Shown here: piece by piece, positions 7,151 to 15,479 of the stretch
How positions within the stretch are numbered: position 1 is the stretch's first letter
How the letters are laid out: every line of letters begins with the position of its first letter
From: Phenylobacterium aquaticum
GTDB lineage: Bacteria; Pseudomonadota; Alphaproteobacteria; Caulobacterales; Caulobacteraceae
Length of the DNA stretch: 41,397 bases
Assembly: GCF_947378715.1 (NCBI RefSeq)
Contig: NZ_CANCLE010000012.1
Span: 1-41,397 of the forward strand
Direction of reading: 5' to 3'
The notes under the pieces: model-generated
The model's database searches: none
The model's input: only the letters and a program-made list of their open reading frames with translations
Told to the model about the DNA's origin: nothing
Position numbers and translations under genes: made by a program

Positions 7151-7957
7151 TCAGCGCGTCGCCACCGTGGGCTCGCCGCAGGCGCGGCCGTCCTGGGCCT
7201 CATGCTCCAGCACTGGGCGGACCACGCCGGTCCACAAGGCGTAGCCGTCGGGGTTCATGTGCAGGCCGTCGGCGACATAGATGTCCTTCGGCGCGCCCTG
7301 ATCGAGCATGGCTGGCGTGACGTCGACATAGCGCAGGTCGGCGCGGGTGTCGGCGAGCGCCCGGATGCGGGCGTTGACCTCGCTCTGCAGGGGCATTTGG
7401 GCCAGGCGCAGCTTCGAGGGCTTCAGCGAGATGAAATAGACCGGCGCCTCGCCGAGCTGGGCGGTCTTCAGCGCCATGAAACGCTCGAAATTTGCGACGA
7501 CGGCTTCCACCGTCTCTCCAGACCACAGGTCGTTCTCACCGGCGTAGAAGAAGATCGCCCGGGGTTTGTAGGGGGTGACCACCTTGTCGAAATAGAGGTC
7601 GACGTCCTCGATCTTCGAGCCGCCGAAGCCCCGGTTGATCACCGGATAGGGCGACATGTCCTGGTCCAGGCTGCGCCAGAAGCGGATGGTCGAGGAGCCG
7701 ACAAACAGGAAGGCGCAGGCCTGGGGCGGGGCCGTGGCGTCCAATTCGGCGAAGTGGGCGATCTCGGCGGCGAAGGGCTGGGCGGGGGCGGGGGCCTCGA
7801 TCGGCGGCTCGACGGCGGGGGCGACCCCGCTCGGCGCGGCGGGCGTGGCCATGGGGGGTGGGGCCGCGCTGGCCTGGGGGACCTGGCCGAGGGCGGCGGT
7901 GGATACGAACAGCGCGAGGGTCGACAGGGCCCCGGCGAGGGGAAGTCTCAGCATCAA
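7151..7957 (-). CDS. Secreted SGNH/GDSL-type hydrolase
   Basis: A 268-residue exported esterase/lipase-fold protein. A signal peptide (MMLRLPLAGALSTLALFVST, cleavage likely after AALGQ) is followed by a 45-residue Pro/Ala-rich linker. The catalytic blocks follow: FVGSSTIRFW (nucleophile Ser in block I), NRGFGGSKIED (block II Gly), FYAGENDLWSG (block III Asn) and DGLHMNPDGYALW (Asp-x-x-His, block V). This spacing is typical of SGNH hydrolases of the TesA/acetylhydrolase kind. The substrate could be an acyl or acetyl ester of lipid or cell-envelope polysaccharide; nothing in the neighbourhood fixes it. It is convergent with bfr, with only 4 bp between stops. Confidence 0.87.
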   Translation of the reverse strand: MMLRLPLAGALSTLALFVSTAALGQVPQASAAPPPMATPAAPSGVAPAVEPPIEAPAPAQPFAAEIAHFAELDATAPPQACAFLFVGSSTIRFWRSLDQDMSPYPVINRGFGGSKIEDVDLYFDKVVTPYKPRAIFFYAGENDLWSGETVEAVVANFERFMALKTAQLGEAPVYFISLKPSKLRLAQMPLQSEVNARIRALADTRADLRYVDVTPAMLDQGAPKDIYVADGLHMNPDGYALWTGVVRPVLEHEAQDGRACGEPTVATR

Positions 7958-8121
7958 GTCTGGTCCGAACAGGCGATCGGCCCAGACTACCCGTCCGTAC
8001 CAGGAAGGCGAGGGCTCTGGCGATCACATCGCCGCCAGCCGGTGGCCAAAGCAAGGCGCGCCGGTCGACAGGGTCCCGGATCGCGGGCTACCAAGTATGG
8101 GGTGAGATCAGGGGAGCGCTG

Positions 8122-8769
8122 ATGGACGCGTCAGGTTCGGGCGAGGACGACCGGCTGCTGCACAGGCTGCTGTTCTTCTCTGATGCGGTGTTCGCCATCG
8201 TGCTGACCCTGCTGGTGCTGGAACTGCGGCCGCCGGTGACCCACGACGGCGCGTCGGTTTCCGCCGTCCTGGCCGGCATGGTTCCCCATTTCGTCGCCTT
8301 CGGCCTGAGTTTCGCTGTGGTGGCGGTCTATTGGGCCGCCCATATGAGCACCCTGCGGCGTCTGGCTCATTTCGACTGGCCCACAGCCTGGGCCAATGTC
8401 GCCTTCCTGGCGCCGGTCTGCCTGACGCCGTTCGCCTCCAGCCTGTTGGGCGAGGGCCGGTTCGGCGCCGGGGCCTGGATGTTCTACGCCTATGTGCTGA
8501 TCGCCACCTCGATGGCCAATCTGCTCCTGTGGCTGACGGCGTCGCGGGGCGCGGGGCGGCTGATGGGCGGATTGAGCGGGCGGGAGCAGGCCTATCGCGG
8601 CCTGCGCGCCGCCACGCCGGGCCTGACCTTCGCCGGCAGCCTGCTGGCCCTGCATTTCAATCAGCTTCAGCTCGCCCAGTTTTGCTGGATACTGATCCCG
8701 CTGATCCTGATCTTCCTGGAGCGGGCGGTGAAGCCGCGCGCCGCCAGGCCGGCGCCCACCCCGCCCTAG
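8122..8769 (+). CDS. TMEM175-family (DUF1211) membrane protein
   Basis: A 215-residue protein with about six membrane helices. The first helix carries the family signature FFSDAVFAIVLTLLVLEL (residues 18-35), whose FSDA residues line the pore in prokaryotic TMEM175 K+ channels, which are tetramers of one six-helix unit. WAAHMSTLRRL and LAPVCLTPFASSLLGE are also family-like. I chose the ATG at 8122 (MDASGSGEDD) rather than far upstream start codons because only from there does the protein match the family length. A possible GGGGAG site precedes it. Divergent from the SGNH hydrolase across about 164 bp in which I see nothing distinctive; the stop overlaps the ybaK stop by 4 bp. Confidence 0.8.
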   Translation: MDASGSGEDDRLLHRLLFFSDAVFAIVLTLLVLELRPPVTHDGASVSAVLAGMVPHFVAFGLSFAVVAVYWAAHMSTLRRLAHFDWPTAWANVAFLAPVCLTPFASSLLGEGRFGAGAWMFYAYVLIATSMANLLLWLTASRGAGRLMGGLSGREQAYRGLRAATPGLTFAGSLLALHFNQLQLAQFCWILIPLILIFLERAVKPRAARPAPTPP

Positions 8770-9236
8770 GTGATCGCCGCGACCTTGGCGCCCAGGGCGG
8801 CGACCAGGTCGGCAGGGGACAGTTCCGCCTGCAGGCCGCGCTGGCCGGCATTGACGAACACCTTGGCGTGGGCGAGGGCGGCGGCGTCGACCACGGTGGG
8901 GGCGCGGCGTTTCTGGCCGAAGGGGCTGACCCCGCCGACCTTGAAGCCGGTGATCCGCTCGGCGTCGGCGGGACGCATCATCTGGGCGCTCTTGCCGCCG
9001 AACACCGCCGCCAGCCGCTTCATCGCCACCTCCCGGTCAGAGGCCAGCACCGCGCAGACCGGCTGGCCGTCGACCTCGGCCATCAGGGTCTTCAACACCC
9101 GCTCCGGCGGAACGCCCAGGCTCTCGGCGGCCTGCAGTCCGACCCGAGCCGCATCGGGATCATAGTCATAGGTGTGGAGGGTGAAGGCGACGCCGGCCTT
9201 GCCGAGCGCCAGGGTCGCGGGAGTGGTCTTGGCCAT
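8766..9236 (-). CDS. ybaK: YbaK-type Cys-tRNA(Pro)/Cys-tRNA(Cys) deacylase
   Basis: A 156-residue trans-editing protein that hydrolyses mischarged aminoacyl-tRNA in the cytoplasm. The family pattern is complete: AGVAFTLHTYDYDPDA at the N-terminus, VLKTLMAEVDGQPVCAVLAS, the catalytic Lys region AMKRLAAVFGGKSAQMM, ITGFKVGGVSPFGQKRRAPT, and VFVNAGQRGLQAELSPADL. Length agrees with YbaK/EbsC. It is convergent with the TMEM175 gene. The specificity (Cys-tRNA(Pro)) is inferred from the family. Confidence 0.92.
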   Translation of the reverse strand: MAKTTPATLALGKAGVAFTLHTYDYDPDAARVGLQAAESLGVPPERVLKTLMAEVDGQPVCAVLASDREVAMKRLAAVFGGKSAQMMRPADAERITGFKVGGVSPFGQKRRAPTVVDAAALAHAKVFVNAGQRGLQAELSPADLVAALGAKVAAIT

Positions 9237-9304
9237 GGCCTCGTCGTAGCAAAAAAGCCGCCGGCATGCTCGACGACCGCGCGCCGGAATGCGAGATCAG
9301 GGCC

Positions 9305-9952
9305 ATGAGCTTTTCCCCCGCCCTGGCGGCCGTGGCCGCATTGCTGGCGCCCCTGGCGGGCGCGTCCTGGCCTGACAGCTTTCCCGCCCGGCTGGAGGCC
9401 CTGGCCCAGATCCAGGGCTTCAACGCCGAACTGCTGAGCCATGACAGCGCCACCCAGACCCTGCAGCACTGGTGCGAGGCGCACGGGACCTCCCCCGGCC
9501 TGAAGATCGTCGCCCGCCGGGTCGATCTGGACAAGCCGGCGGGGCCGGCTGAGCGCGCCGATCTGGGCGTCGGGCCGGATGAGCCGCTGCGCTATCGCCG
9601 GGTGGAGCTGGCCTGCGGCGAGCGGGTGCTGTCGCGGGCCGACAACTGGTACCGACCGGGCCGGCTGACGCCGGACATGAACCAGGCGCTGGAGACCAGC
9701 CAGACCCCGTTCGGCGTGGTGGTGAAGCCGCTCGGCTATCGCAGGCGCACCCTGTCGTCCGAACTGCTGTTCCGGCCCCTGCCCGCCGATTGGGAGACCT
9801 TGCCCCGACCGCCGGCGGCGCTGGGCGAGACCTTCGTGATCCCGCCGGAAATCCTGCGCCATCGGGCCGTGCTGTCGACGCCGGACGGCGTCGCCTTCAG
9901 CCTGGTGCAGGAGACCTATACCGACCAGGTGCTGTTCAAGCCCGCCTTCTGA
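9305..9952 (+). CDS. UbiC-like (chorismate lyase fold) protein with possible signal peptide
   Basis: A protein of 215 residues from the ATG at 9305 (MSFSPALAAVAALLAPLAGA); an ATG 39 bases upstream would add 13 residues. The N-terminus looks like a signal peptide or a membrane anchor. The body contains LRYRRVELACGERVLSRADN, then NWYRPGRLTPDMNQAL and TPFGVVVKPLGYRRRTL, followed by ELLFRPL. This resembles the chorismate-lyase/UTRA-like fold: R-x-V-x-L-CG-x-x-L, a LS-A-NWY segment, then a TPFG...R turn. True UbiC makes 4-hydroxybenzoate for ubiquinone in the cytoplasm; an exported form would be something else, so I do not assign the reaction. It lies just upstream of the cco cluster but is separated from it by a FixK box. 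Confidence 0.6.
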   Translation: MSFSPALAAVAALLAPLAGASWPDSFPARLEALAQIQGFNAELLSHDSATQTLQHWCEAHGTSPGLKIVARRVDLDKPAGPAERADLGVGPDEPLRYRRVELACGERVLSRADNWYRPGRLTPDMNQALETSQTPFGVVVKPLGYRRRTLSSELLFRPLPADWETLPRPPAALGETFVIPPEILRHRAVLSTPDGVAFSLVQETYTDQVLFKPAF

Positions 9953-9983
9953 AGGGGCCAGGGTCGGCCCACGGCGCCGCGCC

Positions 9984-9997
9984 TTGACCTGAATCAA
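9984..9997. promoter_or_regulatory. FixK/FNR-type box upstream of ccoN
   Basis: TTGACCTGAATCAA matches the FNR/FixK consensus TTGAT-N4-ATCAA in 9 of 10 positions, and the palindrome extends to CCTTGA...TCAAGG. Its centre is about 67 bp before the ccoN ATG, a good distance for a class II activator site. FixK, encoded 13 kb away in this window, is the likely ligand. Confidence 0.85.
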
Positions 9998-10057
9998 GGC
10001 CTGCGATCCGGCGCGGGGGCATGAGCCGAACGTCTGTAGAAAAAGACGTTGGGGCCC

Positions 10058-11710
10058 ATGCAACAATCCTTGGTCAAGGAAGACGGAGCACCGCTCGACG
10101 CGGTCATTCTGCTCGTCTTCAGCTGTTTGGGGGCGTTCGGCGCCCTCCTCGCCACGGCCTATTCGGCCGACCCCCTGTTCAGGTTCCACGGCTATGTGTT
10201 CCTGTTCGCCTTCACCCTGGCCGCCGGGGTGATGACCGTGGGCATGAGCTCGGGCAAGTTTCGCGGCGATCCGAAGTCCTATCAGGACAGCGTGATCCGG
10301 GCCGGCGTCATCGCCACCATGTTCTGGGGGGTGGTTGGCATGCTGGTCGGGGTGGTCATCGCCTGCCAGCTGTCCTGGCCGAGGATCTTCTATTTTCCGG
10401 ACTACGGCTTCCTGAACTTCGGACGCCTGCGGCCGCTACATACGTCGGGCGTGATCTTCGCCTTTGGCGGCAACGCCCTGATCGCCACCTCGTTCTACGT
10501 GGTCCAGCGCACCTGCCGGGCCCGGCTGGCCGGGGGGCTGGCCAGCTGGTTCGTGTTCTGGGGCTACAACCTGTTCATCGTCCTGGCCGCCACCGGCTAT
10601 CTGCTGGGCGTCACCCAGGGCCAGGAATACGCCGAGCCGGAGTGGGTCACCGACCTGTGGCTGACCATCGTCTGGGTCGTCTATCTGCTGGTCTTCCTGG
10701 GCACGCTGTGGCGGCGCAAGGAGCCCCACATCTATGTGGCCAACTGGTTCTACCTGGCCTTCATCGTCACCATCGCCCTGCTGCACATCGTCAACAACCT
10801 GGCCATGCCGGTCGGTTGGCTGAACCATCGCAGCTACTCCGCCTTTGGCGGGGTGCAGAACGCCCTGACCCAGTGGTGGTACGGGCACAACGCCGTGGGC
10901 TTCTTCCTGACCGCCGGCTTCCTGGCGATCATGTACTATTTCGTGCCCAAGCGGGCTGAGCGGCCGATCTATTCGTACCGCCTGTCCATCGTCCACTTCT
11001 GGGCCCTGATCTTCATCTACATCTGGGCTGGCCCCCACCACCTGCACTACACGGCCCTGCCGATGTGGACCCAGACGCTGGGGGCCACCTTCTCGATCAT
11101 GCTGTGGATGCCCAGCTGGGGCGGGATGATCAACGGCCTGATGACGCTGTCGGGCGCCTGGGACAAGCTCAGGACCGACCCGGTCATGCGGATGCTGGTG
11201 GTCTCGATCGCCTTCTACGGCATGTCGACCTTCGAGGGTCCGATGATGTCGATCCGCGAGGTCAACGCGCTCAGCCACTATACCGACTGGACCATCGGCC
11301 ATGTGCACTCCGGTGCGCTGGGCTGGGTCGGCTTCATCACCTTCGGCGCGGTCTACTGCATGGTTCCGTGGCTGTGGAAGAAGGACCGGCTCTGGTCCGA
11401 TCGCCTGGTCGAGTGGCACTTCTGGATCGCGACCACGGGCATCCTGCTCTACATCACCGCCATGTGGGTCTCCGGCATCATGGAGGGCCTGATGTGGCGC
11501 GAGTACACGCCGCAGGGCTTCCTGGCCAACAGCTTCGTCGAGACCGTCTCGGCCAAGCACGTGGAGAACATTGTCCGCGCCATCGGCGGGCTGATGTACC
11601 TCTCCGGCGCCCTGATCATGTCCTACAACCTGTGGCGCACGATCCGCATGCCGAGCTCCTCGACCCAGGACTCCGCCGCGGCCCTCCCCGCCCTGGCCGT
11701 CGCGAGCTGA
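10058..11710 (+). CDS. ccoN: cbb3-type cytochrome c oxidase subunit I
   Basis: The catalytic subunit of the high-affinity cbb3 oxidase, about 550 residues and twelve or more membrane helices. It holds haem b, haem b3 and CuB. His ligands are visible in RLRPLHTSGVIFAFGGN (low-spin haem), WYGHNAVGFFLTAGF (CuB), WAGPHHLHYTALPMWTQ (the His-His CuB pair) and TIGHVHSGALGWVG (haem ligands). I prefer the ATG at 10058 (MQQSLVKED); a TTG 9 bases upstream is in frame. It heads a ccoNOQP-GHIS-hemN run, mostly with overlapping or near-touching genes, under a FixK box, so it should be induced when O2 is scarce. Confidence 0.97.
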   Translation: MQQSLVKEDGAPLDAVILLVFSCLGAFGALLATAYSADPLFRFHGYVFLFAFTLAAGVMTVGMSSGKFRGDPKSYQDSVIRAGVIATMFWGVVGMLVGVVIACQLSWPRIFYFPDYGFLNFGRLRPLHTSGVIFAFGGNALIATSFYVVQRTCRARLAGGLASWFVFWGYNLFIVLAATGYLLGVTQGQEYAEPEWVTDLWLTIVWVVYLLVFLGTLWRRKEPHIYVANWFYLAFIVTIALLHIVNNLAMPVGWLNHRSYSAFGGVQNALTQWWYGHNAVGFFLTAGFLAIMYYFVPKRAERPIYSYRLSIVHFWALIFIYIWAGPHHLHYTALPMWTQTLGATFSIMLWMPSWGGMINGLMTLSGAWDKLRTDPVMRMLVVSIAFYGMSTFEGPMMSIREVNALSHYTDWTIGHVHSGALGWVGFITFGAVYCMVPWLWKKDRLWSDRLVEWHFWIATTGILLYITAMWVSGIMEGLMWREYTPQGFLANSFVETVSAKHVENIVRAIGGLMYLSGALIMSYNLWRTIRMPSSSTQDSAAALPALAVAS

Positions 11711-11722
11711 GGGAAATCCATC

Positions 11723-12460
11723 ATGTGGAAGCATCACGCCAAGTTCGAGCGGCATTCCCTGCTGCTGGTCATCGGCATCCTGGTCGTGGTCGCCATCGGC
11801 GGCCTGGTCGAGATCACCCCGCTCTTCTACCTGGAGAGCACCATCGAGAAGGTCGACGGCATGCGGCCCTATACGCCGCTGGAGCTGGCCGGCCGGGACA
11901 TCTACATCCGCGAGGGCTGCTACCTCTGCCACTCGCAGATGATCCGTCCCCTGCGCGACGAGGTGGAGCGCTATGGTCACTACAGCCTGGCCGCCGAGAG
12001 CATGTACGACCACCCCTTCCAGTGGGGGTCGAAGCGCACAGGGCCGGATCTCGCCCGGGTCGGGGGCAAGTATTCCGACGGCTGGCATAGGGACCACCTG
12101 ATCGATCCGCGCTCGGTGGTGCCGGAATCGGTGATGCCGCCCTATGCCTTCCTGGCCAAGAAGGACCTCGATTACAGCGACATCCAGGCCAAGGTCGCCG
12201 CCATGACCAAGGTGGGCGTGCCCTATACCCAGGCCGAGATCGATCACGCCAAGGTCGATCTGGAGGCCCAGGCCGATCCCTTCGACGCCGGCGGCACGGC
12301 TCTGAAGAAGCGCTACGGGGACAAGGTCGCCCAGCGCGACTTCGACGGAAACCCGGACAAGATCAGCGAGATGGACGCCCTGATCGCCTATCTCCAGATG
12401 CTCGGGACCCTGGTCGACTTCAAGACCTACAAGGCCGACGCGCCGGAGAACCTGAGATGA
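11723..12460 (+). CDS. ccoO: cbb3 oxidase subunit II, mono-haem cytochrome c
   Basis: A 245-residue membrane-anchored c-type cytochrome that passes electrons from CcoP to CcoN. One N-terminal helix (residues about 12-30) precedes the periplasmic domain, where EGCYLCHSQM holds the CxxCH haem site (Cys66, Cys69, His70). PFQWGSKRTGPDLARVGGKY is the standard CcoO block after it, and VMPPYAFL supplies a candidate Met ligand. It starts 12 bp after ccoN; its stop overlaps the ccoQ start by 4 bp. Confidence 0.97.
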   Translation: MWKHHAKFERHSLLLVIGILVVVAIGGLVEITPLFYLESTIEKVDGMRPYTPLELAGRDIYIREGCYLCHSQMIRPLRDEVERYGHYSLAAESMYDHPFQWGSKRTGPDLARVGGKYSDGWHRDHLIDPRSVVPESVMPPYAFLAKKDLDYSDIQAKVAAMTKVGVPYTQAEIDHAKVDLEAQADPFDAGGTALKKRYGDKVAQRDFDGNPDKISEMDALIAYLQMLGTLVDFKTYKADAPENLR

Positions 12461-12633
12461 GCGCGCTCACCTACGAGACCGTGGCGCGCGCCGCCCAGCA
12501 GGGGGGCAGCGTCTACTTCGCCGTCCTGTTCCTGGGCTGCCTCGTCTACGCCCTTTGGCCCCGCAATCGCGAGGCGTTCAATCGCCTCGCCCGAGTTCCG
12601 CTCGAACAGGAGGACGATGATGTCCCCGCGTGA
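12457..12633 (+). CDS. ccoQ: cbb3 oxidase small subunit CcoQ
   Basis: A 58-residue single-helix protein reading MSALTYETVARAAQQGGSVY, then FAVLFLGCLVYALWPRNREA, FNRLARVPLE and an acidic tail QEDDDVPA. This is the usual CcoQ layout: a short N-terminus, one membrane helix ending in YALWPRNRE-F, and a cytoplasmic acidic tail. CcoQ stabilises the oxidase complex. The start overlaps the ccoO stop (ATGA) and the 3' end overlaps ccoP by 17 bp, pointing to coupled translation. Confidence 0.93.
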   Translation: MSALTYETVARAAQQGGSVYFAVLFLGCLVYALWPRNREAFNRLARVPLEQEDDDVPA

Positions 12634-13486
12634 AACCGACGACGTCTCGGGCGTCGAAACCACCGGCCACGAGTGGGATGGCATCCGCGAACTCGACAAC
12701 CCCCTGCCGCGCTGGTGGCTGTGGACCTGGTATCTCTGCATCGCGGTGGCCATCGTCTACTGGGTGCTGATGCCGGCCTGGCCGGGGCTGCACGGCTACA
12801 CCCACGGCCTGTTGCACATGTCCGACCGGGCCCAGGTCGTCCGCGACCTCGACGCGCTGAAGACCCAACGCAGCGCCGAGGGCGCCCGGTTGAAGAACCT
12901 GAGCCTCGAACAGATCGAGGCCGATCCCAAGCTGCAGGCCTATGCGCTCGCCGTCGGCCAGTCGATCTTCGGCGACAACTGCGCCACCTGCCATGGCGCG
13001 GGCGGGACCGGCGGCAAGGGCTATCCCAACCTGCGCGACGACGTCTGGCTGTGGGGCGGCACGCCGGAGGACATCCAGCACACCATTCAGGTGGGGATTC
13101 GCTCCGACAATCCGCAGGCGCGGGCCTCGCAGATGCCGGCCTTTGGTCGCGACCAGCTGCTGCCCGCGGAGCAGATCAACGACCTGACGGAATATGTGGT
13201 GGCCCTGTCGCATCGCCCGGCCAACGCCGGCGCCGTGGGCCGCGCCGCCCCGGTCTTCCAGGCCAATTGCGCCATCTGTCACGGGCCGGAGGGCAAGGGC
13301 GACCAGACCAAGGGCGCCCCCAACCTGACCGACGCCGACTGGCTCTATGGCTCGGCCCGCGCCGACATCCATGGTCAGATCTGGAACGGTCGCGGCGGGG
13401 TGATGCCGACCTGGGAAAAGCGCTTCGATCCTGAAACCATCAAGGCGCTGGCGGTCTATATCCACGCCAATGCGGCGGGTCAGTAG
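12617..13486 (+). CDS. ccoP: cbb3 oxidase subunit III, di-haem cytochrome c
   Basis: A 289-residue di-haem cytochrome c that accepts electrons from the bc1 complex via soluble or membrane cytochromes. The N-terminal part has the FixP/CcoP motif HEWDGIRELDNPLPRWWLW and one membrane helix. Two CxxCH sites follow: NCATCHGAGG (Cys122, Cys125, His126) and NCAICHGPEG (Cys218, Cys221, His222), with candidate Met ligands in QMPAFG and VMPTW. An AGGAGG site sits right before the ATGATG start. Starts inside ccoQ. Confidence 0.97.
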   Translation: MMSPRETDDVSGVETTGHEWDGIRELDNPLPRWWLWTWYLCIAVAIVYWVLMPAWPGLHGYTHGLLHMSDRAQVVRDLDALKTQRSAEGARLKNLSLEQIEADPKLQAYALAVGQSIFGDNCATCHGAGGTGGKGYPNLRDDVWLWGGTPEDIQHTIQVGIRSDNPQARASQMPAFGRDQLLPAEQINDLTEYVVALSHRPANAGAVGRAAPVFQANCAICHGPEGKGDQTKGAPNLTDADWLYGSARADIHGQIWNGRGGVMPTWEKRFDPETIKALAVYIHANAAGQ

Positions 13487-13492
13487 TGCGCC

Positions 13493-15004
13493 ATGACGAC
13501 CGTCATCGACCGGACAAGGACGCCTGAACCGGAAGGTTCAGGTCCGGTTTCAGCCGCCGCCCGGGCCCGCAAGAAGGCCACTCCGGGCGGAGGTCTCTAT
13601 CAACCCCGCGCGCCGATCTATCCGAAGCTGGTGCGCGGGACCTGGCGCAACATCAAGTGGGCCCTGCTGATCCTGACGCTGGGGATCTACTACGTGACCC
13701 CCTGGATCCGCTGGGACCGGCCGGGCGGCCTGCCCGACCAGGCGGTGCTGGTCGATTTCACCGGCCGGCGGTTCTATTTCTTCTTCATCCAGCTTTGGCC
13801 GCAGGAGGTCTATTTCCTCACCGGTCTCCTGGTCATGGCGGCGCTCGCCCTGTTCCTGGTCACCGCCCTGTTCGGTCGGCTGTGGTGCGGCTACACCTGC
13901 CCCCAGACGGTCTGGACCGACCTCTATATCTATGTCGAGCGGGCCTTCGAAGGCGACCGCAACGCGCGGATGAAGCTCGACGCCCAACCCTGGTCCTTCA
14001 ACAAGGCCTGGCGGAAGATCGGCAAGCATGCGGTCTGGCTGGGCATAGCCTTCGGCACCGGCGGCGCCTGGATCTTCTATTTCCACGACGCTCCGACCCT
14101 GATCCGCACCTTCTGGGTCGGGAAGGCGGAGATGACGGCCTACGTCTCCTGCGCGGTGCTGACCGGCACGACCTATGTCTTCGCCGGCTGGATGCGTGAA
14201 CAGGTCTGCACCTATATGTGCCCCTGGCCCCGGATCCAGGGCGCCATGCTCGACTTCAATTCCCTGCAGGTCACCTATCGCAAGGACCGGGGTGAGCCGC
14301 GCGGCCCGCACAAGAAGGGCCAGGACTGGACCGGCCGTGGCGACTGCATCGACTGCAACGCCTGCGTGGTCGCCTGTCCCATGGGCATCGACATCCGCGA
14401 TGGATCGCAGCTGGAATGCATCAATTGCGGTCTGTGCATCGACGCCTGCGACGAGATCATGATCCGGATCGACCGCCCCAAGGGTCTGATCGCCTATGAC
14501 ACAGACTACGCCGTCGCCGCCCGCATGCAGGGCGAGAAGGCGGTCTACAAACCGGTGCGCAGCCGCACGATCTATTACGGTGTGGCCCTGGCCATCGTCA
14601 GCGGCGTGATGATCTGGGGCTTCGCCCAGCGCAAGGTCATCGACCTGCATGTGCTGCGCGACCGCAACCCGACCTTCGTGCGCCTGCACGATGGCGCGAT
14701 CCGCGACGGCTACACCCTGAAGATCTCCAACCGCGGGTTCGAGACCCGGACCTTCGATGTGCATGTCTCCGGCGTGCCCCACGCCCAGCTCAAGACCCCA
14801 GGCGAGGCCGCGACCCAGGGCGACCTCTTCGTCACGGTCGAGCCCAATGAGACCCGCGCCGTGCGGGTCTTCGTCACCGGCCGGGCCGACGACGAAAATG
14901 AAGACAATCTGCCGGCGATCTTCACCCTGACCTCGGGCGACCTGACGGTGCAGGCCAAGTCCACCTTCCTCTCTGGAGCCGCGAACCATGACCCACGTGA
15001 TTGA
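13493..15004 (+). CDS. ccoG: cbb3 oxidase assembly protein CcoG (RdxA/FixG), Fe-S membrane protein
   Basis: A 503-residue membrane protein reported in the family to act as cupric reductase for CuB delivery to CcoN. Visible are about five membrane helices and the motifs CGYTCPQTVWTDLYIYVERA (with the upstream RLW) and CTYMCPWPRIQ. Two classical 4Fe-4S motifs follow, CIDCNACVVACPMGID and CINCGLCIDACDEIM. After the last helix comes a C-terminal periplasmic immunoglobulin-like domain (ISNRGFETRTFDVHVSGV region). It is 6 bp after ccoP; its 3' end overlaps ccoH by 17 bp. The N-terminal 25 residues are low-complexity. Confidence 0.95.
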   Translation: MTTVIDRTRTPEPEGSGPVSAAARARKKATPGGGLYQPRAPIYPKLVRGTWRNIKWALLILTLGIYYVTPWIRWDRPGGLPDQAVLVDFTGRRFYFFFIQLWPQEVYFLTGLLVMAALALFLVTALFGRLWCGYTCPQTVWTDLYIYVERAFEGDRNARMKLDAQPWSFNKAWRKIGKHAVWLGIAFGTGGAWIFYFHDAPTLIRTFWVGKAEMTAYVSCAVLTGTTYVFAGWMREQVCTYMCPWPRIQGAMLDFNSLQVTYRKDRGEPRGPHKKGQDWTGRGDCIDCNACVVACPMGIDIRDGSQLECINCGLCIDACDEIMIRIDRPKGLIAYDTDYAVAARMQGEKAVYKPVRSRTIYYGVALAIVSGVMIWGFAQRKVIDLHVLRDRNPTFVRLHDGAIRDGYTLKISNRGFETRTFDVHVSGVPHAQLKTPGEAATQGDLFVTVEPNETRAVRVFVTGRADDENEDNLPAIFTLTSGDLTVQAKSTFLSGAANHDPRD

Positions 15005-15479
15005 TCCCCGCCCCGGCTTCCGCCTGACCGGCTGGCATGTGCTGGCCATCGTGGTGGCCTTCTTCAGCGTGGTCATCGCCGTCGATGTCGGCATGGCGGT
15101 CTATGCCTATAAGACCTTCCCGGGAGAGGTCTCGGTGACCCCCTATGAGGATGGCGTCGCCTATAACAAGACCCTGGCCCAGCTGGCGGCCCAGGAGAAG
15201 CTGGGCTGGAAGGTCGGGATCGCGCCGGAACAGAGCCGGGCCCTGGAGGTCGAATTCCGGGATCGTGACGGCAAGCCGCTGAACGGCCTGACCCTCACCG
15301 GCAAGCTGGAGCGTCCGGCCACCGAGACCGGCCGGCTGACCCCGAAGTTCAAGGCCATCGGGCCCGGCTACTACCAGGCCGACATGCGGCCGGTGTCCGG
15401 CGCGTGGGATGTCACCGTCTACGCCCATGACGGCGCGGGCCATCTGTTCGTGGCCGAGCGGCGGGTCACATGGCCCTGA
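14988..15479 (+). CDS. ccoH: cbb3 oxidase assembly protein CcoH (FixH)
   Basis: A 163-residue protein with one N-terminal membrane helix (HVLAIVVAFFSVVIAVDVGM) and a periplasmic beta-rich domain typical of FixH: YEDGVAYNKTLAQLAAQEKL, then VEFRDRDGKPLNGLTLTGKL and PGYYQADMRPVSGAWDV. CcoH is needed for maturation and stability of the cbb3 oxidase and interacts with CcoN. Start and stop overlap ccoG and ccoI by 17 and 10 bp. Confidence 0.94.
   Translation: MTHVIDPRPGFRLTGWHVLAIVVAFFSVVIAVDVGMAVYAYKTFPGEVSVTPYEDGVAYNKTLAQLAAQEKLGWKVGIAPEQSRALEVEFRDRDGKPLNGLTLTGKLERPATETGRLTPKFKAIGPGYYQADMRPVSGAWDVTVYAHDGAGHLFVAERRVTWP

Noticed and set aside
10436..12247. A 603-codon open frame opposite ccoN and ccoO
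   Set aside because: Antisense shadow with no recognisable motifs; ccoN and ccoO are certain on the other strand.
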